47,456 bases of DNA from Pseudomonas sp. PIC25 (GCF_002286785.1 NZ_MUJY01000078.1:1-47456); one strand, 5' to 3'. Shown: positions 6,841-15,242, numbered from the stretch's first letter. Notes: generated by a model from the letters alone, not told the origin. Numbers and translations are program-made.

Positions 6841-8985
6841 TTATGCGATTTCCCGGCGGAACGGCGGCAACGCGTTGAGGATCGCCTTGCCATAGCGCTG
6901 GGTCACCACCCGGCGATCCAGCAGGGTGATGGTGCCGCGGTCGCTTTCGGTGCGCAGCAGCCGCCCGCACGCCTGGACCAGGCGCAACGAGGCATCCGGC
7001 ACGGCGATTTCCATGAAGGGGTTGCCGCCGCGCGCCTCGATCCATTCCGACAACGCGGCTTCGACGGGATCATCCGGCACGGCGAACGGAATCTTAGCGA
7101 TTACCACGTGTTCGCAATAGGCTCCCGGCAGGTCGACGCCCTCGGCGAAGCTAGCGAGGCCGAACAGCACGCTGGGCTCGCCATCGTCGACGCGCGCCTT
7201 GTGCTTGTTCAGAGTCTCCTGCTTGGACAGGTTGCCCTGGATGAGGACACGTTTGCGCCAGTCGCGGTCGAGGCCATCGAAGACGTCCTGCATTTGCTTG
7301 CGCGAGGAGAACAGCACCAGGGTACCGCGGGGGCCATCCACCAGGGCCGGCAGTTCACGGACGATGGCGGCGGTATGGGCGGCAGCATCGCGCGGGTCGG
7401 CACGCAGGTCCGGCACCTTGAGCAGCCCCGCATCGGCATGGTGGAACGGGCTGGGCACCACGGCGGTGACTGCCGCCTTGGGCAGGCCGGCACGCATGCG
7501 GTAGCGGTCGAAACTGTTCAGCGCGGTCAGGGTGGCGGAGGTCACCAGGGCACCGTAGGCGACGTTCCACAGGTTGCGGCGCAGGGTTTCGGCGGCGAGG
7601 ATCGGGCTGGCGTTGACCTCGATGTCATAGGCCGCGCCACTCTCCGCCAGGGTCAGCCAGCGGGCCATGGGCGGGCTGTCTTCCGGGTCTTCGACGGTGA
7701 AGGCGGTCCACAGCTCCCAGTTACCCTGGGCACGGGACAACAGGCTGCCGAACAGCGGATACCACTCCTCTGCCTGGTGACTGGCGACACCAACGCTGGC
7801 CTCGCCGTCCATGGCCTCCTTGAGCAGCTCGGTGAGCCGGGTGAAGAGGTCGGTGAGCTTGGCGAAACCCTTTTTCAGCTCCAGGCCCATATCCCGCAGG
7901 TGTTCCGGCACCAGGCCGCCAACGAAACGGTGGCGTGGCCGCTCGCGGCCTTCCATGTCTTCGCCGGCGCGGAAATCGGCGACCTGCTCGCAGGCACTGA
8001 ACATAAATTGCTGTTGCGTGCGCAGTTCGCGCGCCAGCTCCGGTACGCCTTCGATCAACCGTCCCAGTTCGCCGGGCAGCGGGTGCTGGGCGAGCAGCTT
8101 GGTGAGGTTCTTTTCCACCTGGCCGAGCCAGTCGGCCGTGGAACGCAGGCGGGTGAAATGGGCGAAATGGCCGATGGCCTTGTCCGGCAGGTGGTGGCCT
8201 TCGTCGAAGACGTAGAGCGTTTCGCGCGGATCGGGCAACACGGCGCCACCGCCCAGCGCCAGGTCGGCGAGGACCATGTCGTGGTTGGTGACAATCACAT
8301 CGACCTTGGTCATGCCTTCGCGGGCTTTATAGAAGGCGCACTGCTGGAAATTCGGACAATGACGGTTGGTGCACTGGCTGTGGTCGGTGGTCAGACGCGC
8401 CCAGTCGGCGTCGTCGAGGGCCTCCGGCCAGGCGTCGCGGTCGCCGTCCCAGCGGTTGCCGGCGAGCTTTTCGATCATCTGGGTGAAGAGTTTCTGGCTA
8501 CGCTCGTCGACGTCGAGCTTGAAGCCTTCTTCTTCGAACAACTGGGCCGTGGCGTTCTGCGCCTGCCCTTCCTGCAACAGCATGTCCAGCTTGGACAGGC
8601 ACAGGTAGCGGCCGCGCCCCTTGGCCAGGGCAAAACTGAAATTGAGGCCCGAGTTGCGCATCAGGTCCGGCAGGTCCTTGTGCACGATCTGTTCTTGCAG
8701 GGCCACGGTGGCGGTGGCGATCACCAGGCGCTTGCCGGCGGCCTTGGCAATGGGAATGGTGGCCAGGCTGTAGGCGACGGTCTTGCCGGTACCGGTCCCC
8801 GCCTCCACCGCTACCACCGCCGGTTCGCCATCGCGCTGGCCTTCGTCGTTGTGCTTGATTGCACCGAGCACCTTGGCCACTTCGGCGATCATCAGCCGTT
8901 GACCGTAACGCGGCTTGAGCCCCTTGGCTTCGAGAAAACGAGAGTAGGCCCCCTGGATCTGGGCCTTGAGTTCGGGACTGAGCAT
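6841..8985 (-). CDS. dinG: ATP-dependent DNA helicase DinG
   Basis: A 714-residue protein of the same length class as E. coli DinG (716). Walker A is AGTGTGKT (62-69) and the DEAH-type box is VFDEGHHLPD. The 4Fe-4S cysteines are all present: one in GRYLCLSKLD and three in CTNRHCPNFQQC, with spacing identical to E. coli. Motif VI is QACGRLLRTESDRG. DinG is a 5'-3' helicase that unwinds R-loops and D-loops and aids replication through transcribed regions. I start at the ATG at 8985 (MLSPELKAQ), where family homology begins; upstream in-frame codons run into the divergent CopD-like gene. The ribosome binding site is poor. Confidence 0.95.
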   Translation of the reverse strand: MLSPELKAQIQGAYSRFLEAKGLKPRYGQRLMIAEVAKVLGAIKHNDEGQRDGEPAVVAVEAGTGTGKTVAYSLATIPIAKAAGKRLVIATATVALQEQIVHKDLPDLMRNSGLNFSFALAKGRGRYLCLSKLDMLLQEGQAQNATAQLFEEEGFKLDVDERSQKLFTQMIEKLAGNRWDGDRDAWPEALDDADWARLTTDHSQCTNRHCPNFQQCAFYKAREGMTKVDVIVTNHDMVLADLALGGGAVLPDPRETLYVFDEGHHLPDKAIGHFAHFTRLRSTADWLGQVEKNLTKLLAQHPLPGELGRLIEGVPELARELRTQQQFMFSACEQVADFRAGEDMEGRERPRHRFVGGLVPEHLRDMGLELKKGFAKLTDLFTRLTELLKEAMDGEASVGVASHQAEEWYPLFGSLLSRAQGNWELWTAFTVEDPEDSPPMARWLTLAESGAAYDIEVNASPILAAETLRRNLWNVAYGALVTSATLTALNSFDRYRMRAGLPKAAVTAVVPSPFHHADAGLLKVPDLRADPRDAAAHTAAIVRELPALVDGPRGTLVLFSSRKQMQDVFDGLDRDWRKRVLIQGNLSKQETLNKHKARVDDGEPSVLFGLASFAEGVDLPGAYCEHVVIAKIPFAVPDDPVEAALSEWIEARGGNPFMEIAVPDASLRLVQACGRLLRTESDRGTITLLDRRVVTQRYGKAILNALPPFRREIA

Positions 8986-9009
8986 GGGGAGCGGAAAGCC
9001 TGGATAAAT

Positions 9010-9038
9010 TTTCAGTATTTCGAATGGGTGGCTATGAT
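9010..9038 (+). promoter_or_regulatory. Candidate promoter of the CopD-like gene
   Basis: TTTCAG (9010-9015), 17 nt, TATGAT (9033-9038) lies 37 nt before the ATG, in the 90-bp gap that separates this gene from the divergent dinG. Confidence 0.45.
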
Positions 9039-9075
9039 AGCGCGCGTTTCGTTCACCGCCACCGGAGATTGCCGA

Positions 9076-9540
9076 ATGACACCTTTTGCCCTCGTTTATG
9101 CCCTGCATGTGCTGGCGGCCCTGGTTTGGGTCGGCGGCATGTTCTTCGCCTGGATGGTCCTGCGCCCGGCTGCCGTCGCGGTGTTGCAAGCCCCGGAAAG
9201 ACTCCGGCTGTGGGCGGACGTGTTCCGGCGCTTCTTCGTCTGGGTCTGGGCGGCGGTGGCGGTCCTGCCGATCACCGGCTTCGGCATGCTGCACCTGCGC
9301 TTCGCCGGTTTCGAGCAGGCGCCCCGCTATGTGCATGTGATGATCGGCCTTTATATCGCGATGCTGGCGCTGTTCCTGCGGGTGCAGGCGCTGCAACTGC
9401 CGCAGTTGAACAAGGCCATCGAGGCGCAGGACTGGCCCGCCGGCGGCGCGACGCTGGGGAAGATTCGCCGACTGGTGGGTTTCAATCTGCTGATGGGATT
9501 GGTACTGGTGGCCATCGCGGCGGCGCGGCCGGGGTTGTAG
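9076..9540 (+). CDS. CopD-family-like four-helix membrane protein
   Basis: A 154-residue protein made almost entirely of four transmembrane helices: ALVYALHVLAALVWVGGMFF, FFVWVWAAVAVLPITGFGML, VMIGLYIAMLALFLRVQAL and LVGFNLLMGLVLVAIAAA. The histidine in helix 1 (LHVLAALVWVGGM) is typical of CopD/YozB-like integral membrane families. GGAG lies 9 nt before the ATG. It is divergent from dinG and has no copper genes nearby, so a role in copper transport is only a family label. A heme- or metal-binding membrane protein is equally possible. Confidence 0.82.
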   Translation: MTPFALVYALHVLAALVWVGGMFFAWMVLRPAAVAVLQAPERLRLWADVFRRFFVWVWAAVAVLPITGFGMLHLRFAGFEQAPRYVHVMIGLYIAMLALFLRVQALQLPQLNKAIEAQDWPAGGATLGKIRRLVGFNLLMGLVLVAIAAARPGL

Positions 9541-9571
9541 AAGTCATTCCTTGGGGATGAGGTCGCACGGA

Positions 9572-9637
9572 GCTTCGCCAGCAAGCTGGCTCCTACGGAA
9601 AGCGGTCAATTGTGGGAGCGAATGAATTCGCTCCCAC
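9572..9637. repeat. Two REP-like hairpins
   Basis: The first is GCCAGCAAGCTGGC followed by TCCTAC (9577-9596). The second is an 11-bp perfect stem GTGGGAGCGAA with a TGAA loop (9612-9637). Both are common extragenic repeats in Pseudomonas. They fill the gap between the convergent CopD-like and collagen-like genes. No T run follows on either strand. Confidence 0.7.
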
Positions 9638-9662
9638 CGAAACGCCCGCAACCTCAAGCCAA

Positions 9663-10427
9663 CTATTCGAAACGCACCACTTCCAGTTGTCCCTCGGCCC
9701 CCTGGGCCCCCGGCTGGCCGGGTTGTCCCGGACGTCCCTTGGCCGCACCGTCTACCCGGTAGAGCAGGCAGCCCTTGGCCGCACCACCGGGGCCGCCGTC
9801 GCCGGGCTCGCCCGCCGGGCCGCCCGCACCGCCCTCCAGGCGGACCTGGATACGCTCCACCGGGAAATCGGCCGGCACTTCCAGACGGACCTTGCCGCCC
9901 GGCGCGCCGTCCTGGCCATCCCCGCCGTTTTGCCCGTCGTAACCTCGGTTGGCATCGCCCCACAGGCAGCCCGCCGGCTGGCCTTTCGCGCCATCCAGCC
10001 CCCGATAGCCCGGCGTTCCCCGCCCACCGCGGGCATCGATGGAGAGGGATTCCACCTGAACCTGCTCCAGGCGCAGAGCGAGTGTCCGACCGGCACTGGC
10101 CAGTCGGTCGTAGGAGCCCGGCGCGCCACGGGCGCCGATATGGCTGCCGGCGGCGATCTCGCCCTGCGCCACATCGAGGCGGAAGGCGGTCTCGCTCGGG
10201 GCGATGCCAATATGCGCGTCGCGCCCCATGCGCAGTTCGCCTACCCGCAACTCGCTGAGGTTGGCAGGCAGCAAGAGGGAAGCATGGTCGGCGATCTCCA
10301 GCCGATCCAGTTGCAAGGTGCTGGCATGGGTGGGCAAGCGCAACAGTGAATTTGGCGCTACCTTGACCAAGGATTCCGCCATGGCCAGCGGAGCACACAG
10401 GAGCGCGAGCAGGCACAGGTTACGCAT
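9663..10427 (-). CDS. Secreted collagen-like Gly-X-Y repeat protein
   Basis: A 254-residue protein with a signal peptide (MRNLCLLALLCAPLAMA). Residues about 20-120 are probably beta-rich (LRVGELRMGRDAHIG). Broken runs of Gly-X-Y triplets then alternate with hydrophobic strands: GARGAPGSYD, GGRGTPGYRGLDGAKGQPAG, GGPAGEPGDGGPGG and GRPGQPGQPGAQGAEG. Bacterial collagen-like segments can form triple helices, but these runs are short. Two cysteines (GCLWG, KGCLLY) may form a disulfide. The start has AAGGAGG at 7 nt. That ribosome binding site lies inside the last codons of the upstream DUF1145 gene, which overlaps by 8 bp, so the two are translationally coupled. Function unknown. Confidence 0.8.
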   Translation of the reverse strand: MRNLCLLALLCAPLAMAESLVKVAPNSLLRLPTHASTLQLDRLEIADHASLLLPANLSELRVGELRMGRDAHIGIAPSETAFRLDVAQGEIAAGSHIGARGAPGSYDRLASAGRTLALRLEQVQVESLSIDARGGRGTPGYRGLDGAKGQPAGCLWGDANRGYDGQNGGDGQDGAPGGKVRLEVPADFPVERIQVRLEGGAGGPAGEPGDGGPGGAAKGCLLYRVDGAAKGRPGQPGQPGAQGAEGQLEVVRFE

Positions 10428-10695
10428 GGCGAGCCTCCTTGACGGAGGGCCGGGGCAGTCCAAGATGAAAGACGCCGAAGACCAGCACTTGCAGGCATTC
10501 CAGAACGATTCGCGGCCGGCCCTTCAGGCGCACGCCGAACCAGGCCAGCTCGAGCAGGTGGATGAAGAAAAGCACCGCGCCGGCCGCATTGAGCAGCAGA
10601 CCGAATGGATTGGCGAACGGATCGATCAGATTGGCCAGCACCAACGGCCAGAACAGCAAGGCAGCCACCTTGCCCAGCCCTAAAAACACTGTCAT
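10420..10695 (-). CDS. DUF1145 family small membrane protein
   Basis: A 91-residue protein with two to three hydrophobic segments: VAALLFWPLVLANLIDPFAN, GLLLNAAGAVLFFIHLLELA and IVLECLQVLVFGVFHLGL. The central LELAWFGVRLKGR pattern fits DUF1145 inner-membrane proteins of gammaproteobacteria, whose function is not known. The ATG at 10695 has GGGGAGG at 5 nt. The 3' end overlaps the start of the collagen-like gene by 8 bp, giving a two-gene operon on the minus strand. Confidence 0.82.
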   Translation of the reverse strand: MTVFLGLGKVAALLFWPLVLANLIDPFANPFGLLLNAAGAVLFFIHLLELAWFGVRLKGRPRIVLECLQVLVFGVFHLGLPRPSVKEARHA

Positions 10696-10766
10696 GCCTC
10701 CCCCCTGCTTTTTTTGGTTTGGCCGCACCATAACCCCTTCGCCAGCAACGGGCCAGCATCGAACCG

Positions 10767-10794
10767 AAAAAAGCACGGGGGCTTCACGCCCCCG
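10767..10794 (-). terminator. Intrinsic terminator of the first OmpA lipoprotein gene
   Basis: On the minus strand a 7-bp GC stem (CGGGGGC/GCCCCCG, loop of 5) is followed closely by a run of six T residues. It starts 20 bp beyond the OmpA-family stop codon. Confidence 0.8.
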
Positions 10795-10813
10795 CCTCTC
10801 CAACCTCTCATCG

Positions 10814-11551
10814 CTAGCGAGTGACGTGAATTTCCACACGGCGGTTCTGCGCCCGTCCGGCGTCGGTGGCGTTGTCCGCAACCGGTCGGCTCTCGCCGAA
10901 ACCTTCCGTGCTCAGCTTGCTCGCCGGAACGCCCTGAGCAACCAGGAAATCCGCCACGCTCCGTGCCCGGCGCTCCGAAAGCCCCTGGTTGTAGGCATCG
11001 CTGCCGACGCTGTCGGTGTGTCCCTGCACCTTGATCTCAATGACGTCCGCCCCTTGCAGACGTCCGCCCACATCCCTCAAGCGGGCACGCGCCGCTTCGG
11101 TCAGTTCGGCGGAATCGAAGGCGAACAACACCTCGCCCAGATCGCTGAGCACGATTACCTCGCTTTGTGGCGCAGGGGCCGGCTCGGGTTCCGGGGACTT
11201 GGGCGCAGCCGGGTATTCCTTGATCGGACAACCGTTGTGGTGCACCGGCGTATTCGCGGGCGTACCCGGACATCGATCGCGCCGGTCGAAGACGCCATCC
11301 CCGTCTTCGTCTCCGTCCTGTGCATAGCAGAGCAGACCGCCGACGACCGCACCGGCCACTGCACCTCCGGCTGCCCAAGCTGAACTTTCGATGGCGCCGA
11401 GGCCGCCGCCGGCCAGACCGCCAATCGCACTGCAGATAGGCCAGTTCCCCTGGTTGAGCGCCGCATCCCCCGTACTGGTGGTGGTGACGCAACCGGTGAG
11501 AACACTGCTGACCAGAAGAATCGGGACTACTGTCCTGGCGACAGTACTCAT
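10814..11551 (-). CDS. OmpA-family outer-membrane lipoprotein with a calcium-type repeat
   Basis: A 245-residue protein. The lipobox VLTGC gives acylated C21. A glycine-zipper-like segment (GGLAGGGLGAIESSAWAAGG) follows, then an acidic DGDEDGDGVFDRRDRCPGTP that resembles a thrombospondin type 3 calcium repeat, a Pro-rich spacer and an OmpA peptidoglycan-binding domain (about 135-245) with FAFDSAEL, GHTDSVGSDAYNQGLSERRA and NRRVEIHV. It should tether the outer membrane to peptidoglycan. AGGAGA precedes the ATG. A closely similar paralogue lies directly upstream on the same strand, which suggests tandem duplication. Confidence 0.92.
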   Translation of the reverse strand: MSTVARTVVPILLVSSVLTGCVTTTSTGDAALNQGNWPICSAIGGLAGGGLGAIESSAWAAGGAVAGAVVGGLLCYAQDGDEDGDGVFDRRDRCPGTPANTPVHHNGCPIKEYPAAPKSPEPEPAPAPQSEVIVLSDLGEVLFAFDSAELTEAARARLRDVGGRLQGADVIEIKVQGHTDSVGSDAYNQGLSERRARSVADFLVAQGVPASKLSTEGFGESRPVADNATDAGRAQNRRVEIHVTR

Positions 11552-11672
11552 GGTGAGATCTCCTGTGTCACTGGCGGAATGCCAGTACCAGGAGTTAAGA
11601 CCAGCGAAGCGGCGCCGACAACCGGCCCACCATCCCAGGAAGAGAGATTACGGCCGAGCCGACTGATCCCTT

Positions 11673-11697
11673 CCGGCCGCCCGTGGGGGGCGGCCGG
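11673..11697 (-). terminator. Possible terminator after the second OmpA lipoprotein gene
   Basis: A perfect 10-bp stem CCGGCCGCCC/GGGCGGCCGG with a 5-nt loop lies 33 bp beyond the stop codon. No T run follows, so it may only stabilise the mRNA 3' end. Confidence 0.35.
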
Positions 11698-11729
11698 GTT
11701 GACCTTGGTTCCGCCGGCTAAGCGACGAC

Positions 11730-12365
11730 TCAGGGACGGGCTTCGACTTCCGCTTCCACACGACGGTTGATGGCACGGCCTGCATCGGTCGCGTTATCCG
11801 CCACCGGACGCGACTCGCCATAACCGACCGTATCGACACGGCTGCCCTCGATGCCGTACTGGTTGACCAGCACGTCGCGCACGGCGTTGGCACGGCGTTC
11901 GGACAACCCCTGGTTGTAGGCGTCGGTACCGATGGAGTCGGTATGACCTTCGACCACGGTGGAGGTCTGCGGATACTGCTTCATGAAGTCGGCCAGGCTG
12001 CGGATGTCATCATAGCTCTCAGGCTTGACCACCGACTTGTCGAAATCGAACTTCACGTCCAGCTCGACACGCACCGGCTCGGCAGCCTCCGGCATGGGCG
12101 TGGGTTCGGGCATGGGCTGTTCCTCGACGGCGGCGACGGTTTCTTCCTCGCCCTGGCCGTGCACCCAGCAATAGGCAGCCGCCATGCCGGCACCCACCGC
12201 CGCACCGCCAGCCGCCCAGGTGCTGCTCTCGATCGCCCCCAACGCCGCGCCGCCCACGCCACCGACGGCCGCACAGGTCGGCCAATCGCTCTTCTGCAGA
12301 CCGGCGCAGCCGGTCAAGACGCTGGTCGCCAAAAGCAGGGGTACTGCGGTCCTTGTCATACTCAT
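11730..12365 (-). CDS. OmpA-family outer-membrane lipoprotein (paralogue)
   Basis: A 211-residue protein with lipobox VLTGC (C20), the same glycine-zipper region as its neighbour (AALGAIESSTWAAGGAAVGAG), an acidic/proline spacer (EEQPMPEPTPMPEAAEP) and a C-terminal OmpA domain with FDFDKSVV, GHTDSIGTDAYNQGLSERRA and NRRVEAEV. It lacks the calcium-type DGDEDGDG segment found in the paralogue. I start at the ATG at 12365, preceded by GGAGA; a longer in-frame reading would add residues before the lipobox that no signal peptide would have. Role: anchoring the outer membrane to peptidoglycan. Confidence 0.92.
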   Translation of the reverse strand: MSMTRTAVPLLLATSVLTGCAGLQKSDWPTCAAVGGVGGAALGAIESSTWAAGGAAVGAGMAAAYCWVHGQGEEETVAAVEEQPMPEPTPMPEAAEPVRVELDVKFDFDKSVVKPESYDDIRSLADFMKQYPQTSTVVEGHTDSIGTDAYNQGLSERRANAVRDVLVNQYGIEGSRVDTVGYGESRPVADNATDAGRAINRRVEAEVEARP

Positions 12366-12497
12366 AAACGAAGTCTCCTCTTTGGGATCGGTCCAAACCG
12401 ACTCCATGGGAGTAAAGACGCCGGTTTTAAATTCCGCCAGCACTAGGCCAGTGTGTCGCAGCACGTTAGGCTTCATTTTCCACCTCGAGGATTTTCA

Positions 12498-12995
12498 ATG
12501 ACGGCCTCCACCTCCTCCCTGACTCCACAACAGGCACTTGCCGGCCTGCTCGACCGCTACGCCCCGGAACGCGTCCTGCTGATCGGAGCCAGCCAGTTGC
12601 CGGCGCTGGAGGCATTCCGCTCCGCGCACCCGCAAAGCCGGGTGGAACACGCCGAGGCCGGCCCCCTGCCGGATGCGCTGGCCGCTCAACGCTTCGACCT
12701 CGCCCTGCTGGTGGATTGCCTCGAACACCTGCCCAAGCGCACCGGACTGGAATTGCTCGGCGGCATCCGCAACCTCAATGCGAGCCGCCTGGCCGTGCTG
12801 GTCGACCTGCAGGCCTGCGGCTGGCAAGACACCGACTTCTTCGCCCTGGCCATGCAGGCCAGCGAACGCTTCCAGCGCGGCGAACAGACCCTGACACTGT
12901 TCACCTACGACCTGCGCGACTACAAGCAGGTGCCGGACTGGCTGAACGCCAAGTTCTGGGCCAACCCGGAAAACTTCGGCAAGTACTGGTGGTAA
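12498..12995 (+). CDS. DUF6231-type protein with a methyltransferase-like Rossmann pattern
   Basis: A 165-residue soluble protein. [15 protein letters not shown] followed by [15 protein letters not shown] and [11 protein letters not shown] resembles motifs I, II and III of class I SAM-dependent methyltransferases. The glycine-rich loop is degenerate (GASQ), so catalytic activity is doubtful. The C-terminal [21 protein letters not shown] is strongly conserved in Pseudomonas homologues as I recall them. CGAGG precedes the ATG. It is followed after 2 bp by the YchJ gene, so the two are one operon. Function unknown. Confidence 0.85.
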   Translation: MTASTSSLTPQQALAGLLDRYAPERVLLIGASQLPALEAFRSAHPQSRVEHAEAGPLPDALAAQRFDLALLVDCLEHLPKRTGLELLGGIRNLNASRLAVLVDLQACGWQDTDFFALAMQASERFQRGEQTLTLFTYDLRDYKQVPDWLNAKFWANPENFGKYWW

Positions 12996-12997
12996 CC

Positions 12998-13486
12998 ATG
13001 AGCCCTACCCTGGATCCCGCCTCCCCCAGTTGCCCCTGCGGCAGCGGCGCCGTTCTGAGCGACTGCTGCGGGCGCTACCACGCGGGCACGCCGGCCCCCA
13101 GCGCCGAGCGCCTCATGCGCTCGCGCTACAGCGCCTATGTGCTGGGCCTGGTCGATTATCTGGTGGCTACCACCCTGCCCGCCCAGCAGGCCGCCTTGGA
13201 CCGTGCTGCGATCGCCGCCTGGAGCGCGCAAAGCACCTGGCTCGGCCTGGAAGTAGAGAGTACCGAATTGCTCGGCGGCCAGCCGGAGCACGCTTTCGTC
13301 ACCTTCACCGCGCGCTGGCATGACGGCACGGGCGAGCACAGCCACCGCGAGCGTTCGGCCTTCGTCCAGAACGCCGGCCGCTGGTACTTCATCGACCCCA
13401 CCGCCCCGCTGAAGGCCGGCCGCAACGATCCCTGCCCGTGCGGCAGTGGGCAAAAATTCAAAAAATGCTGTTTCGGCTTTCTTTAA
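12998..13486 (+). CDS. YchJ family (UPF0225) protein with two SEC-C zinc motifs
   Basis: A 162-residue protein. One SEC-C motif is at the N-terminus ([17 protein letters not shown]) and one at the C-terminus ([13 protein letters not shown]), each with the Cys spacing that binds Zn as in the SecA tail. Between them is an NTF2-like YchJ middle domain with [20 protein letters not shown] and RWYFIDPT. Its cellular role is not established. A second, much smaller SEC-C protein lies at 15863. The start is 2 bp after the preceding stop codon; a GGTGG near the end of the upstream gene may act as ribosome binding site. Confidence 0.92.
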   Translation: MSPTLDPASPSCPCGSGAVLSDCCGRYHAGTPAPSAERLMRSRYSAYVLGLVDYLVATTLPAQQAALDRAAIAAWSAQSTWLGLEVESTELLGGQPEHAFVTFTARWHDGTGEHSHRERSAFVQNAGRWYFIDPTAPLKAGRNDPCPCGSGQKFKKCCFGFL

Positions 13487-13553
13487 TCGCCTGTTGTTGC
13501 TTGAGTGTTTGAGCGAGGCCATCCCGGGCCTCTCGCCAAACAAGGAGCAACAT

Positions 13554-14660
13554 ATGCCAGTACGTAAGGGAATGGCTGCCGGCCTGGCGGCCATGGCCTT
13601 CAGCGCAACGCTGCAGGCCGACGTCCAGCTCGACCTGGGCAGCACCGAACGTGTCACCCGCCTGTTCGCCTACCCCAACAATTGCCACGTCATCTGCTAC
13701 CGCAACTGGACGCTGGAGCAGACCGTCGAGCACTACATGACCCAGAGCGTGCAACGCGACGGTTATGCGGACGCGAAAGTGGCGGTGAACCGCGACAACG
13801 ATCGCCTCTTCCTGACCATCCAGGGCGTGCCGGACGGCTACGGCACGCCGTTGCAGGCGCTGCTCGAAGCCGGCGACATGGCTTACCAGGGCGCCAGCCG
13901 CCTGAACAGCGATGGCAAGTGGCAGTACAGCTGGTATTTTTTCCTGCCCCTGGGCATGGCCCTGGAGAATCGCCGTAGCGTCGAGCTGCTGCATTTCCCG
14001 CCTGACTACTCGCTGACCCAGGCGCAGGACTACCTCGAATCCAAGACCACCGACCGCTGGGCCGACCTGCTCAGCCGCAATGGCATTCCGGCGGAGCAGA
14101 CGCCTGCCTATCAGACGATCATCGATATCGCCCCCATCGCGGCACCGGCCAGCGCCGGCAGTACCCTGGAAGAGGTCTACGACTACTTCCAGGATTACCA
14201 GAAAAGCATGGTCGCCCAGCTCACCGCCGGCAGCGGCAAGCAGACCCTGCCGATGGTTGCGTTCGGCAGCCCGGTGCGCAACTGGATCAAGCAGCAGTAC
14301 GGCGTCAGCCTGAACGTGCTCGGCCTGGGGCAGATCAAACCGGTGGAAGGCAAGTCCGTCGCGGTGCTCGGCAGTAACCACCCCAGTTACATCTGGTACG
14401 CGGCCGATCCGGAAAACAACGACGACAACGAGGAGAAGGCCGACCAGGCCGGATTGAAAGTCATGGGTCAGGACATCACCGCCGCCTGCTGGCAAGCCGG
14501 CATGGGCAGCAACCCGGGCGCCGATCCGCAGAAGACGCTGGATGCCTGTACCCAGAAGTGGCAAGTCACGGACAAGGTGCAGACCTGCGAGCTGTTCTAT
14601 ACCTCGATCCGCAATCTCACACCGGAACAGGCCGCCGCCAAGTGCGAGACGGACGCCTGA
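13554..14660 (+). CDS. Secreted protein of unknown function
   Basis: A 368-residue protein with a short signal peptide (MPVRKGMAAGLAAMAFSATLQA). I recognise no domain. It holds a Cys pair early on (NCHVICY) and three more cysteines near the C-terminus (ACWQAGM, DACTQKW, QTCELFY), consistent with disulfides in the periplasm or outside. Aromatic-rich segments (GKWQYSWYFFLPLG, HPSYIWYAADPE) suggest a beta-rich fold. AAGGAG lies 6 nt before the ATG. It stands downstream of the ychJ gene after 67 bp and is followed by a hairpin, so it may be monocistronic. Confidence 0.85.
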   Translation: MPVRKGMAAGLAAMAFSATLQADVQLDLGSTERVTRLFAYPNNCHVICYRNWTLEQTVEHYMTQSVQRDGYADAKVAVNRDNDRLFLTIQGVPDGYGTPLQALLEAGDMAYQGASRLNSDGKWQYSWYFFLPLGMALENRRSVELLHFPPDYSLTQAQDYLESKTTDRWADLLSRNGIPAEQTPAYQTIIDIAPIAAPASAGSTLEEVYDYFQDYQKSMVAQLTAGSGKQTLPMVAFGSPVRNWIKQQYGVSLNVLGLGQIKPVEGKSVAVLGSNHPSYIWYAADPENNDDNEEKADQAGLKVMGQDITAACWQAGMGSNPGADPQKTLDACTQKWQVTDKVQTCELFYTSIRNLTPEQAAAKCETDA

Positions 14661-14668
14661 CGGCACGG

Positions 14669-14693
14669 GGCCCGCACAGGCGGGCCTCGTTTT
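14669..14693 (+). terminator. Terminator after the unknown secreted protein
   Basis: A 7-bp stem GGCCCGC/GCGGGCC with a 4-nt loop (14669-14686) is followed by TCGTTTT. It begins 9 bp after the stop codon. It may also act on the convergent gene that ends at 14697. Confidence 0.55.
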
Positions 14694-14696
14694 CGA

Positions 14697-15242
14697 TCAG
14701 ACCAGTTTGAGGTGGGAGACATCCGGCGCCGGGGCCGGCGGAGCCGCCTTCGCCTGCCCCATGTCGCTGCCCACCGGCGCCAGGGAGAATTGCTCGAGGT
14801 CCACCTTGGGCGCCTGCGGGGCCGGCTTGGCATCCTGCAGGTCGCTGCCTACCGGAGCGATGCCGAAGTCCGGCGCTTCGACCTCGGCGAACGCCGCCAT
14901 GTACTCGTCCCGCGGCGCCACCTTGAGCCGCCCGGCTTCGCTGCCCGGTGCGGCGGTTTTCGGGGCTTCTGCCGCGACAGGCGGAGGCGCCAGCTCGACC
15001 TCCTCGACCTCCGCATCCAGCACGGCGACTTCCACCATGGCTCCGGCACGCTCCAGCGTCGCCCGGTATTTTTCCGCGCCAGCCGCATCAAGATTGCTCT
15101 TGATCACTATCCGGCGACCGGAAAACAGCAACGCTATGCGCTGGGCATCGGCCTGGAACAGCTTGGTCAGATTGGCCTTCACCTGCTCCAGTTGCGCACC
15201 CGGTACCAGTTGGCCCGAGAAAGCGATCTCAAAGCGGCTCAT
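14697..15242 (-). CDS. Protein with a proteobacterial N-terminal ferredoxin-like module and twin APVGSD motifs
   Basis: A 181-residue protein. Residues 1-75 (FEIAFSGQLVPGAQLEQVKA, then LFSGRRIVIKSNLDAAGAEKY) form a small alpha/beta module also found in front of membrane proteins in other gammaproteobacteria; its role is unclear. The rest is Ala/Pro-rich and contains two copies of a motif, IAPVGSDLQDAK and LAPVGSDMGQAK, each preceded by acidic/aromatic residues. No signal peptide or membrane segment is seen. AGGAG lies 9 nt before the ATG. It is divergent from the LEA-type lipoprotein gene, sharing a 115-bp gap. Confidence 0.8.
   Translation of the reverse strand: MSRFEIAFSGQLVPGAQLEQVKANLTKLFQADAQRIALLFSGRRIVIKSNLDAAGAEKYRATLERAGAMVEVAVLDAEVEEVELAPPPVAAEAPKTAAPGSEAGRLKVAPRDEYMAAFAEVEAPDFGIAPVGSDLQDAKPAPQAPKVDLEQFSLAPVGSDMGQAKAAPPAPAPDVSHLKLV

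Noticed and set aside
9612-9637. Intrinsic terminator between the CopD-like and collagen-like genes
   Set aside because: The 11-bp stem has no T run on either side and matches the REP-like hairpins seen elsewhere in the window.
13515-13532. Attenuator or terminator hairpin before the unknown secreted protein gene
   Set aside because: The stem GAGGCC/GGCCTC has only 6 bp, no T run, and sits just ahead of a normal ribosome binding site.
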